This document shows, piece by piece, positions 8,453 through 17,200 of a stretch of 64,000 nt of DNA. Each line of letters begins with the position of its first letter. Positions within the stretch are counted from its first letter, which is position 1. Source of the DNA: Kutzneria chonburiensis (GTDB lineage: Bacteria; Actinomycetota; Actinomycetes; Mycobacteriales; Pseudonocardiaceae); the NCBI RefSeq assembly GCF_028622115.1, contig NZ_CP097263.1, positions 9,993,501-10,057,500 on the forward strand, read 5' to 3'. Position numbers and translations under genes: made by a program. The notes beneath the pieces were generated by a model. It was not told the origin of the DNA. It saw only the letters and a list, made by a program, of their open reading frames with translations, and ran no database searches.

Positions 8453-8908
8453 ATGGAGCCGCACTGGCTGAACAACGACGAACTCGGCCTGTGGATGCGG
8501 CTGCACGGGCTCAGCGAACGCCTGCTGTCCGACGTCGACTCCCAGCTGCGGCGGGACGCCGGGCTCACCCGCTACGAGTACTACGTGCTGGCCATGCTGT
8601 CCGAGTCGCCGACCCGGTCCCGGCTGATGAGCGAGCTCGCCCTGGCCACCAACGGATCCCTGTCGCGGCTGTCCCACGCCGCCACCAAGCTGGAGGCCAA
8701 CGGCTGGCTCACCCGCTCGCACGCCGCCGGCCAGCGCCGGTCCGTCGTGGCCACGCTGACCGACGAGGGCTGGGACAAGATCTGCGAGTCCGCCCCCGGT
8801 CACGTCGCGGCGGTGCGGGAGCGGATCTTCGACCACCTGACGCCCGAGCAGGCGAAGACCCTCTACGAGGCGTTGGCTCCGCTGTTCAACGGGACGTGCC
8901 CGCGCTAG
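8453..8908 (+). CDS. MarR-family transcriptional regulator
   Basis: A 151-residue winged-helix dimer typical of MarR. Residues 30-110 contain the DNA-reading helix (NGSLSRLSHAATKLEANGWLTR) and wing (SHAAGQRRSVVATLTDEG), framed by N- and C-terminal dimerisation helices. No cysteine is placed for redox sensing in the first helices, so a small-molecule ligand is more likely. It is divergent from the FAD-dependent reductase and followed after 136 bases by an F420-type reductase. Short GTTG/CAAC palindromic elements lie in both flanking spaces, so local control of a redox/detoxification cluster is plausible. Confidence 0.9.
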   Translation: MEPHWLNNDELGLWMRLHGLSERLLSDVDSQLRRDAGLTRYEYYVLAMLSESPTRSRLMSELALATNGSLSRLSHAATKLEANGWLTRSHAAGQRRSVVATLTDEGWDKICESAPGHVAAVRERIFDHLTPEQAKTLYEALAPLFNGTCPR

Positions 8909-9002
8909 CCCTCCTTTTTGGCACATGCGGTCCGGATGTGCCTCAGGGAGGCAAGTATGCGCCGCATGTGACATTTGCGCGGCCTCAACTAGCCTTGAAG
9001 GC

Positions 9003-9013
9003 TCAACTGTTGA
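9003..9013. promoter_or_regulatory. Candidate MarR operator
   Basis: TCAACTGTTGA is a perfect 11-base palindrome 31 bases upstream of the F420-type reductase start. Related GTTG (8403-8406) and CAAC (8413-8416) half-sites lie 50 bases upstream of the MarR gene. Placement on both sides of the MarR gene suggests autoregulation plus target control, but no binding evidence exists. Confidence 0.35.
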
Positions 9014-9044
9014 ACGTGCAATGCTTGAGCGCTAAAGTGATGGC

Positions 9045-9470
9045 ATGACGGACTTCAACGCCCAGATCATCGAGGAGTTCCGCGCCAACGAGGGCGTGGT
9101 CGGCGGCCACTTCGAGGGCAAGCGGCTGCTGTTGCTGCACCACATCGGCCGCAAGAGCGGCCAGGAGCGGGTCACCCCGCTGGTCGCGGCGCCGGACGGC
9201 GACGCCTTCCTGATCTGCGGCTCGATGGGCGGCGCGCCGGCCGACCCGGTGTGGGTGGGCAACATCGAGGCCGGTCCCGGCGAGACCACCATCGAGTACG
9301 GCACCGAGACGCTGCGGGCCGCCACCACCGTCATCCGCCCGGACGGCGAGGAATGGCAGCGGGTGTACGGCATCTGGGCCGCTTACTGGCCGGACGCCAA
9401 GGAGTACGAGACCCACACCGACCGCAAGTTCCCGATCATCCGCGTGGTCCCCGTGTCCACTGTGGACTGA
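9045..9470 (+). CDS. F420-dependent (Ddn/DUF385 family) nitroreductase-like oxidoreductase
   Basis: A 141-residue split-beta-barrel protein of the deazaflavin (F420H2)-dependent reductase family, known from mycobacterial Ddn. The family signature is LLLHHIGRKSGQERVTPL (residues 28-45), which contacts the F420 phosphate, followed by FLICGSMGGAPADPVWVGNIEAGP. The length and motif order match the family. F420 enzymes are restricted largely to actinobacteria and methanogens, supporting the taxonomic call. It follows the MarR gene on the same strand and has a palindrome in its upstream region. The natural substrate is unknown; candidates are quinones, enones or other redox-cycling compounds. Confidence 0.9.
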   Translation: MTDFNAQIIEEFRANEGVVGGHFEGKRLLLLHHIGRKSGQERVTPLVAAPDGDAFLICGSMGGAPADPVWVGNIEAGPGETTIEYGTETLRAATTVIRPDGEEWQRVYGIWAAYWPDAKEYETHTDRKFPIIRVVPVSTVD

Positions 9471-9516
9471 CACAAACCGGTCGCGTCCGGCGGCGGCCAC
9501 TGCTAGCTTGCGGCCC

Positions 9517-10169
9517 GTGGACCTGTTCGCCCGTTCATGGGCCGCGCTGCTCAAGGCCGTCGCCGACCTGACCGTCCCCGATTTCGAGCAGCCGTCGGGT
9601 TGCGCCGGTTGGCTGGTCCGGGACCTGGTGTGCCACTTGGTGATCGACGCCCAGGACGTGTTGATCACGTTGGCCACGCCCGTCGACGCCGAGCCCACCC
9701 GCAACGCCGTGACCTACTGGGAGGTCGTCTCGCCGCCCACCGGCGAGGACCCCCTCGACGCCCTCATCGTCCGCCTGGCCGCCGCCTACGGCGATCCCGC
9801 CCTGCTCAAGTTCCACCTCGACGACGTCGGCTCCGCCGCCGGCCGCGCCGCCGCCTTGGCCGACGCCGCTCTCCGCGTCGGCACCCGCGACCAGGTCATC
9901 ACCGCCGGCGACTACCTCGACGCGTACGTCATCGAGTGGACCCTGCACCACCTCGACCTCGCCGCCCACCTGCCCACGTGGCCCCGCCGCCCGCCGAGTC
10001 CCTGGCCCGCGCCCGTGCCATGTTCGAGCAGATCGTCGGCCTCGAGTTCCCCGATTCCTTCTCGGACAAGGACGTCCTCCTCATCGGCACCGGCCGCCGC
10101 GCTGTGACCGACACCGACCTGGCCGCCCTTGGGAACGCGGCTTCGAAGCTCCCGCTGCCGCTGGGGTGA
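9517..10169 (+). pseudogene. Frameshifted maleylpyruvate isomerase-family (mycothiol-dependent) gene
   Basis: Two reading frames together make one protein of about 217 aa. From the GTG at 9517, frame 1 gives the DinB/MDMPI N-terminal domain (WAALLKAVADLTVPDFEQPS, later GDYLDAYVIEWTLHHLDLAAHLPT). At about 9975-9990 similarity moves to frame 3, which continues as APPPAESLARARAMFEQIVG and ends LLIGTGRRAVTDTDLAALG, the usual C-terminus of this family. One base appears lost in a C-rich stretch. Left in frame 1, the chain runs on as low-complexity Pro/Ser sequence to 10107. This is either a true recent pseudogene or an assembly error. The family uses mycothiol or is a DinB-like metal enzyme of mostly unknown substrate. 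Confidence 0.75.
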
Positions 10170-10262
10170 GGTCGTGCGCCCGACCGGCTGATTCCTGGCA
10201 GGCGGTCGTGTCCGGTGCAGTAGCGTGATCGTTCAGGCTTGTCGCTGATGGGGACGAGGCAC

Positions 10263-12317
10263 GTGGACGACAGCACGAACAACGACTTCGGGGGCCGCGC
10301 CCAGTTCGTCGTGCAGGCCCGTGACGTCGGCTCGATCACCTATACGGAACCGGAGCTGCCCAAGGTCAGCCCCCGGCTCGTGCCGGCCCCGGTGGAGTGG
10401 TTCACCAACCGGGGCGGAGAGCTGGAGCTGCTGCGGGACGTGGTCCGGCGGGCCGGCGAGCCCCGGCTGCGGCCGTCCGTGGTCGGCCTGCACGGCGTGC
10501 CCGGGGTCGGCAAGACCGAGCTGGCGCGCCGGGTCGCGGCGATGGTGAAGGACGACTTCCCGGACGGGGCGCTGTACGCGTCCTTCGCGGCCGACGAGTC
10601 GCCGTCCGATGCCGCGGAACGGTTTCTCACCGCGCTGGGCGTGCCGCCGGCCCGGGTGCCGGCCGGCTTCCAGCCACGGGCCGACCTGCTCCGGTCGCTG
10701 ACCGCCGAACGGCGACTCGTCTTCGTGTTCGACGACGTCACCGATGCCGCGCAGGTGACGTCGCTGCTGCCGAACTCGCCGGCCAGCCTGGTGCTGGCCT
10801 TGGCGGTCCGCGCCGACGCGTTGACCGAGCTGCATCTCGACGGTGCGGTCGACATGCCGCTGCGGCCGCTGAGCCCCGCGCACGCCGTCGAGATGCTCGG
10901 CGCGATGTGCCAGGACGACCGGGTGGCCGCGGACCCGGCGGCGGCCGACGAGCTGGTCCAGATCTGCGGGCACCTGCCGATGGCGCTGCGGGCCGCCGCC
11001 GGCTGGCTGCGGACGAACCGCCGGTGGAGCGTGCGGCGGCTGGTCGACCACCTGGACCGGGCGGACCGGAGTCCGGTGGACGCGGTGTTCGACCTCGTCT
11101 ACGAGTCGCTGGACGACGACGCGCGCCGGCTCTACCGCCTGCTGGGCGTGATCGTCGGCGGGCACTTCGGGCCCGAGGTGTTGGCCGCCATGGCCGACCG
11201 GCCGCTGGACGACGTGCGCGATGCGCTGGACGAGCTCGGTCGGGCGGGGTTGATCGAGGACCGCGGCGACGGCGTGTTCGGGCTGCACCGCCGGCTTCGC
11301 GTGCATGCGCTGAGCTTGGCCGACGAACACGATTCGCCCGGCGACCGCCGTGCGGCCCTGCGCCGCGCGGCCGAGTGGTGGCTGGTCGGGGCCTCGGTCG
11401 CCGACATAGCCGCCACCGACGCACAGCGGCTGCGGATCGTGCCGCCCGACGACGGGATCATTGCCCTGGCAGCGTCGGTGTCGAAACCGGCGGCGTTGGC
11501 CTGGCTGAACCGCGAGCTGACCAACCTGCTCGCCGTCATGAATGCCGCGGCCGACCAGAAGTGGCACGACCTGGTGTGCCGGCTGTTCGAGGCGATGTGG
11601 CCGCTGCTCGACGCCCGGCATCCGCTGGCGATCTGGGTGCGGGCGGGGAAGTTGGCCGTCACGTCGGCCCAGGTGAGCGAGAACGCACCGGCCGAGGTGC
11701 GGAGCCGGTGCCTGCTGGCCAAGGCCTACCAGGAGCTGCGGCGGTTCTCCGACGCGCATGCGGAGCTCGATCGCGCCCGTGCGTTGGCCCCTTCCTGCGG
11801 TGATCGGCTTGTCGCGTCCACCGCGGACTTCACGGGCAATGTCCTGCTGCGGGAATCGCGGTTCGACGAGGCGCTGGCCAGTTTCCGGGTGGCGTTGCAC
11901 ATCAACGAGCAGCTCGGGTTGCCCCGGGCCATCGCGTTGCAGAGCATGTTGGTGGGCCGGGCTTTGACCGGACTTGGCCGTCACGAGGATGCCCTGGCCG
12001 CTTTCGACCGGTCACGGTCGATCCTGGCCGACGGCACGGCTCGGTCACTGCTGCCCAAGCTGCACCTGAGCACTGCGAAAACCTTGTCGGCCATGGGAAA
12101 CCTGGCCGCGGCCGAGCAGATGCTGCTGGCTGCCGTGGACAGTGCCGGCGCGACCGTGCCGGGGGCGGAGGCGCTCGCCGAGCTGAGCACCCTCGCCGCG
12201 CGCCGGGGCGACGCCGACGCCGAGCTGGGCTATCGGCGTCGGGCCGTCGAGCTGTACGACAGCATGGGCGTCAGTCCTCGGACCGCGGCTTTTCTGGCCG
12301 GGTTGCCCGAAGGCTGA
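10263..12317 (+). CDS. NB-ARC/STAND ATPase with C-terminal TPR-like repeats
   Basis: A signal-transduction ATPase of about 684 aa. A short N-terminal tract (NNDFGGRAQFVVQARDVGSI) resembles the glycine/valine leader seen on many actinomycete STAND proteins. The NB-ARC domain has P-loop GVPGVGKTEL with Lys84, Walker B RLVFVFDD, and a GHLPMALRAAAGWL motif. A winged-helix region spans about 270-360, then helical TPR-like repeats fill 460-680 (FDEALASFRVALHINEQLG, HEDALAAFDRSRSIL). There is no N-terminal DNA-binding (SARP) or protease domain. I prefer GTG 10263 with GACGAGG upstream; an ATG at 10248 is the alternative. It is monocistronic, and its last 47 bases overlap the convergent gene. It could be a regulator or an effector in conflict systems. 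Confidence 0.85.
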   Translation: MDDSTNNDFGGRAQFVVQARDVGSITYTEPELPKVSPRLVPAPVEWFTNRGGELELLRDVVRRAGEPRLRPSVVGLHGVPGVGKTELARRVAAMVKDDFPDGALYASFAADESPSDAAERFLTALGVPPARVPAGFQPRADLLRSLTAERRLVFVFDDVTDAAQVTSLLPNSPASLVLALAVRADALTELHLDGAVDMPLRPLSPAHAVEMLGAMCQDDRVAADPAAADELVQICGHLPMALRAAAGWLRTNRRWSVRRLVDHLDRADRSPVDAVFDLVYESLDDDARRLYRLLGVIVGGHFGPEVLAAMADRPLDDVRDALDELGRAGLIEDRGDGVFGLHRRLRVHALSLADEHDSPGDRRAALRRAAEWWLVGASVADIAATDAQRLRIVPPDDGIIALAASVSKPAALAWLNRELTNLLAVMNAAADQKWHDLVCRLFEAMWPLLDARHPLAIWVRAGKLAVTSAQVSENAPAEVRSRCLLAKAYQELRRFSDAHAELDRARALAPSCGDRLVASTADFTGNVLLRESRFDEALASFRVALHINEQLGLPRAIALQSMLVGRALTGLGRHEDALAAFDRSRSILADGTARSLLPKLHLSTAKTLSAMGNLAAAEQMLLAAVDSAGATVPGAEALAELSTLAARRGDADAELGYRRRAVELYDSMGVSPRTAAFLAGLPEG

Positions 12318-13809
12318 GGGTCCCGGCGTCGACGTGCCACTTCTGTTGTCGGCGCCGGTTGTGCACGTCCCACCAGTACAGCACCGAACCCGCCATCGAG
12401 ACCGACACGCTGCCCTGCGCCACAACCTCCGTGCCATCCCTCAGCTCAGCCGTGATGTCACCGGATGCGTTGCGGCACACCGCGATTCGCGCACCCGGCC
12501 AGCGTCGGAGCAACTCCCGTGGCTCCTGGTTCTCCTCTGACCACACCACTGCGGCCCGTTCCAACAGTCCCGGATCGGCACCATCGTCGCGCGCGACCAG
12601 ATATCCGCTCGGACGCTCCTCGACGCTCGGCACCACCGGGAACCGTTGCAGTACAAGCTGTTCGCCGTCCTGCTGGGCCTGCACCACGAACGCGTCCGGC
12701 TCGCTGATTCGCACTGCCGGCACCGGCACCGGTCGGGCCACCGCGTGCCACGGCGGCTCCGGCAACCGCAGCATCTCGTACATTCGCTGCCGCAGCAGAG
12801 CTGCCGCTCGCCCCGGCCGGGAGAAGATCGACTCGGCGATGTCGCCCGCGATGTCCCCTTGTCGGATCGTGTCGTCGAGTTGTTGCCGCAGCGGGCTTTG
12901 CCGGTCGAGGCGGGGCAGTCGGTCGAGCAGCCGGCGCATGGGGGAGTGCGGCACCACTTCCGGGCCGCCGTCCGCCGCGATCAGGACCGGCCGCTCGATG
13001 CCCACCGCGTAACACGTCAGCGATCCGTGGTCGGACACGACGACGTCCGCCGCCACCAGCGCCGCGCGCCAGCCTTCTTCCGGTGGCACCACGATCATGC
13101 CCGCTTCGCTCGCGTGCCGCAGCCACGCCCGCACCTGGAGGGTTCCGTGCCGGCTCCAGACGTTCGGATGCAGCACGAGCGCCACCCGGTAGTGATCGGC
13201 CGGCAGCGCCGCCGTGACCTTCGCCGGGAGGTCGGGATCCTTGCCGTACAGGGAGAATCGGCCCCAGGTCGAGCACAGCACGACCAGCCGCCGACCGTCC
13301 GCCCCGAACGCCTTCCGGTAGCCCGCCCTTCCCGTTTCGCTCGCCCGGATCCGGTCCATACACGGGTCGCCCGCCACCAGCACCTTCGGCGTCAGTTCCG
13401 GCGCCACCGCCCGCACCGTGCCCAGTTGGTCGTCGTGCGCCACCACCAGCGTCTCCGGCACGATTTCGCCTTCGTGCAGCAGGCTTTCGGCCCTCAGCCC
13501 CGAGATCGTGCCGTCCGGCGTCGTGCGGTGATACCCCACGCCGTGCGGCAGTCTCATCAGCGGCGCCCGCAGCCGGTGCAGCTCTCCGTTGTCACTCGCC
13601 GCCAGCGCCAGGTCGTATTCGCCTCGCACCGCCTCTTCCCACTGCTCGACCAGCGCCCCCTTCGCCGCCAGCTCTTCCGCCAGCGCCCTCGAGAACGCCG
13701 ATCCTTCATCCACCGCGAACGTGATCGCGATCCGGTGGTCCGCCGCGATCAGCGGCACCACGTCCCACAGCCGGTTGATCCCTGCCGGTGTCCTCGCCAC
13801 CACCAGCAC
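12271..13809 (-). CDS. CDP-glycerol glycerophosphotransferase-like protein
   Basis: A 512-residue protein. Residues 1-370 form a GT-B-like fold related to the CDP-glycerol:poly(glycerophosphate) glycerophosphotransferases of wall teichoic acid synthesis. Features are RLPHGVGYHRT, VLCSTWGRFSLYGKDPDLPAKV, the donor-site stretch LHPNVWSRHG, and VVSDHGSLTCYAVGIERPVLIA, where the family has SDxSS. The C-terminal 140 residues are not recognised. Its last 47 bases overlap the STAND gene. The GTG start at 13809 is only 30 bases from a heptanucleotide repeat array. The frame stays open through part of the array without another start, so the true N-terminus may lie beyond it. The role, secondary wall polymer synthesis or a polysaccharide pyruvyl/phosphotransfer step, is inferred. 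Confidence 0.7.
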   Translation of the reverse strand: MLVVARTPAGINRLWDVVPLIAADHRIAITFAVDEGSAFSRALAEELAAKGALVEQWEEAVRGEYDLALAASDNGELHRLRAPLMRLPHGVGYHRTTPDGTISGLRAESLLHEGEIVPETLVVAHDDQLGTVRAVAPELTPKVLVAGDPCMDRIRASETGRAGYRKAFGADGRRLVVLCSTWGRFSLYGKDPDLPAKVTAALPADHYRVALVLHPNVWSRHGTLQVRAWLRHASEAGMIVVPPEEGWRAALVAADVVVSDHGSLTCYAVGIERPVLIAADGGPEVVPHSPMRRLLDRLPRLDRQSPLRQQLDDTIRQGDIAGDIAESIFSRPGRAAALLRQRMYEMLRLPEPPWHAVARPVPVPAVRISEPDAFVVQAQQDGEQLVLQRFPVVPSVEERPSGYLVARDDGADPGLLERAAVVWSEENQEPRELLRRWPGARIAVCRNASGDITAELRDGTEVVAQGSVSVSMAGSVLYWWDVHNRRRQQKWHVDAGTLSLRATRPEKPRSED

Positions 13810-13838
13810 CCGCCGCTCAGCCGCGACCGTGTCCCACC

Positions 13839-13943
13839 GGCTCTCGGCTCTCGGCTCTCGGCTCTCGGCTCTCGGCTCTCGGCCCCCGGCCCCCGGCCCC
13901 CGGCCCCCGGCCCCCGGCCCCCGGCCCCCGGCCCCCGGCCCCC
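13839..13943. repeat. Tandem heptanucleotide repeat, 15 units
   Basis: Six perfect copies of GGCTCTC (13839-13880) are followed without a break by nine perfect copies of GGCCCCC (13881-13943). The two units differ only at positions 4 and 6, so they share an origin. Because 7 is not a multiple of 3, each unit gained or lost shifts the reading frame. The array begins 30 bases upstream of the GTG start of the minus-strand gene ending at 12271. Minus-strand frames beginning at 14002 and 14030 read through it without a stop. Confidence 0.95.
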
Positions 13944-14208
13944 GGCTTGTCCGATAGTACCGTTTTGTCCCGCTCGCTCCTGGGTGTCAACCGGCTTTTC
14001 ACCCCTTTGTGCGCGCAGGTCGTCCGTCACTCGATCAGTGTACGAAGACGCCTGGTCAGGCTCTTGTCGTGCCTGTTCCGTTCGAAGTGGTTCCGATGCC
14101 GCTGGATGATGTCACCGGCACTCGATACCGCCTCCCGCATCCGATACGTCCGGTTCCGTGTTCAGATTTAGTTGTCCAGTGCGTTCGCACCGACGCTGAA
14201 CAGACCCG
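13944..14208. other. Divergent intergenic space upstream of the RHS gene
   Basis: About 265 bases between the heptamer array and the RHS gene. They contain no open frame that I can assign to a family. Short open frames here show no motif, and GC content is lower than in the flanking genes (for example the TTTAGTTG stretch near 14166). It presumably holds promoters for both the RHS gene and the minus-strand gene. I see no clear -35/-10 pair or terminator. Confidence 0.5.
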
Positions 14209-17200
14209 ATGCCCGTAACACCTCGTGATGACGCGGACGACAGCCGTCGATCGCGTGGGGAGTCGAGGGGGCGAGCCGTGGCTCGGGTGCGTTCGCGCCG
14301 TGCTGTCCTGGTCTGGATCGCGGTGGTCTTGGTCGCGGTCATGACGCTGCCGATGCTGGCCACGCAGGGACTGACCTTCACGTGGTGGCCCGTCGCCGGC
14401 ACGATGCCGGCGGGTGCGTCGCTCACCGCGCCGGAACAGCAGTCCGGAAAGCCCGGCCAAGCCGGTGACGCCAGATCGTTGACCGCACCGGCGCGAAACC
14501 CGGAGAGACCCCCGGGCGCGGTGCCCGACAAACAGCCGCCATTGCCCGCGTCCAATTCGGCGAAATCGGCCCAGCACGTCAAGCCGAAGGTGAGCCAGCA
14601 TTCCACCGCGCCCGCCAGTGACCCCAAGGCGGTGGAACGGCCGCAGGCCCGCACCGCCACCACCGAGACGTTCGACAACCCGGACGGCTCCCACTCGCTG
14701 CGGATCTATGACGCGCCGGTCAACGTCCGCGCGGCGGACGGCAGCTGGCAGCACATCGACCCGACCCTGGTGCCGGCCGGCGACCGGCTCAGGCCGACGG
14801 CCGCCCGGACCGAGCTCAGCCTGGCGACCCGGGCCGACGATCCCGCCCTGGTGCGACTGGTGTTCGACGACCGGCACGTCCTGGCCTACGGCCTGGTCGG
14901 CGCCGCCCGGAGCAAGGCCAGGACCCAGGACGCGACCGCGACCTACCCGGCCGCGTTCCCGGGCGTCGACCTCGCGTTGGCCGCGAGCGACGCCGGCGTG
15001 CGGGAAGACCTGCTGCTGACCACCGCGCAGGCCCCCACGAACTACACCTACTCACTGGCGCTGACCGGCCTGACCCCGCAGCTCGACGCGTTCGGCGCGG
15101 TACAGCTGCTCGACGGCACGAAGGTCGTCGCGACCATCCCGGCCGGCACCGCGACGGACGCCAAGCAGGCGACCGGTGCCGTGAAGTACACGCTGACCAA
15201 GGCCGGCAGCGGGTGGACCCTCGGACTGAGCCTGGACGCGACCTGGCTGCACGACCCGGCCCGTGCCTTCCCGGTCGACGTCGACCCGACGACCACCCAG
15301 CCCAGTGCCGAGGAGGACGACACCTACGTCCAGTCCAACGACGGCCGTGACCACTCGACGTCGCCGAAGCTGGAGACCGGCTACCTCAACGGCGGCATCA
15401 CCCGGTCGTACCTGCGCTTCGACCCGGCCCGCGACCAGCTGGCCAACAAGTACGTGCTCGCCGCCTCGCTGAACCTGGACGCCTCGTACTCCACCACCTG
15501 CTCGCCGCGCGCGGTCAACCTGTTCGAGGTCAGCGGCGGCTGGAGCCGGAACCAGGCGTGGCCCGGCGCCCCGGTGGGGCGCACGCTGGCCACCAGCAGC
15601 TTCGCCCACGGCGGCCCGAGCTGCGGCCCCGACTGGGCTGTCTTCCAGCTCGACCCGGACGTCATGACGGCGTGGACCCACGGCACCGCCCTGACCAACG
15701 GCTTCGGCCTGCGCGCCGCCGACGAGTCGGACCGCAACGGCATGAACTTCGAGTCGTCGAACGGGCCGAACCAGCAGGACTGGCCGTACCTGACGGTGCG
15801 CTACTCCGACGAGGGCGCGGCCTTCCAGGCCACCGACGTGCTACAGCCGGTGAACAACAAGCAGGGCAGTGTCACCGCCGTCATCACCAACCAGGGCTCG
15901 ACGACGTGGACCGCGAGTAACGGCTGGGACTTCGGCTACATCATCCAGCCGGGCAACTACGTCTCCAACGGCACCGCGATGCCGCACGACGTCGCGCCGG
16001 GCCAGTCGGTCACCCTGACCATTCCGCTGTACGCGCTGAGTCCCGGCCGATACCAGGTGTTCCTGACCATGTGGACACCGTCCAAACAGGACTTCTTCGT
16101 GGCCTACACGGTCCCGTACGGGGTGTTCGACCTCGACGTCACCAACGTGCCGCCGTCGGTGAACTTCGAGCAGCCGGCGACGCCGGCGACCGTGGCCACG
16201 CTCACCCCCACGCTGTACGCCGAGGCCACCGACACCGACCAGTGGCCGAACAAGGGCCTGACCTACAAGTTCCGGCTCTGCGCCGACCAGGCGCTGACCC
16301 AGAACTGCGTGGAGTCCCCGTGGGGCGGGCCCACCTGGTCGCCGCCGGCCGGCACCCTGTCGTGGTCCAAGAACTACTACTGGGGCGTCAAGGCGAACGA
16401 CACCGTCGACCCGAGCCCGGACTGGGTCAAGCTGCAGCTGCGTCCGTCGGTGCCGCAGCCGGAGATCACCTCGCACCTGGCCGGCACGCCCGACACCGTG
16501 CACGGCCCGGGCCTTGATCCGGAGACCGGTGACTACTCGCTGGTCGACACCGACACCTCGGTTGCCACCGCCGGCCCCGATCTGACCGTCGGCCGCACCT
16601 ACAACAGCCTGGATCCCCGTCGGGACAGCGCGTTCGGCATCGGCTGGGCGTCCAGAGTGGACATGAAGCTGGCCAGGGACGACGACGGCTCGGGCAACCT
16701 GGTGCTGACCTATCCGACCGGACGGCAGCTGCGCTTCGGCCTGAACCCGGACGGCAGCTACGGCTCGCCGGCGGGCGACAGCACGGTGCTGGTGCACAAC
16801 ACCGGCGGCGGGCTGGCCTACCACACGCTGCGCGACGCCACGGGCGGCCAGTGGCAGTTCGACGCCGCACAGCACCTGGTCACGATCATCGACCCGGCCG
16901 GGCTGACGGAGTCGCTGACCTATGACGGCAACGACCACGTCAGCACGATCACCAACACCACCAGCGGCCGGACGCTGACCCTGACCTGGACCGGCAACCA
17001 CGTCACCGGTGTCGCCACCCAGGCGCCCAAGATCGGTGGCACACCGCTGATCTGGACCTACAAGTACGACGGCGACCAGCTGACCAACGCCTGCGCCCCG
17101 GGCAACGCCTGCACCACCTACACCTATCAGGCGGGGTCGCACTACCGGAGCTCGGTGGCCGACGACGCGCCCGCGGCCTACTGGCGGCTGGACGAGCACG

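Noticed and set aside
13839..13943. CRISPR-like array
   Set aside because: The units are 7 bases with no spacers, and no cas gene is present. It is a simple tandem repeat.
13817..14030. Minus-strand frames starting at 14002 and 14030 as independent small genes
   Set aside because: Their bodies are mostly translated heptamer repeats; they are worth noting only as possible upstream parts of the transferase gene.
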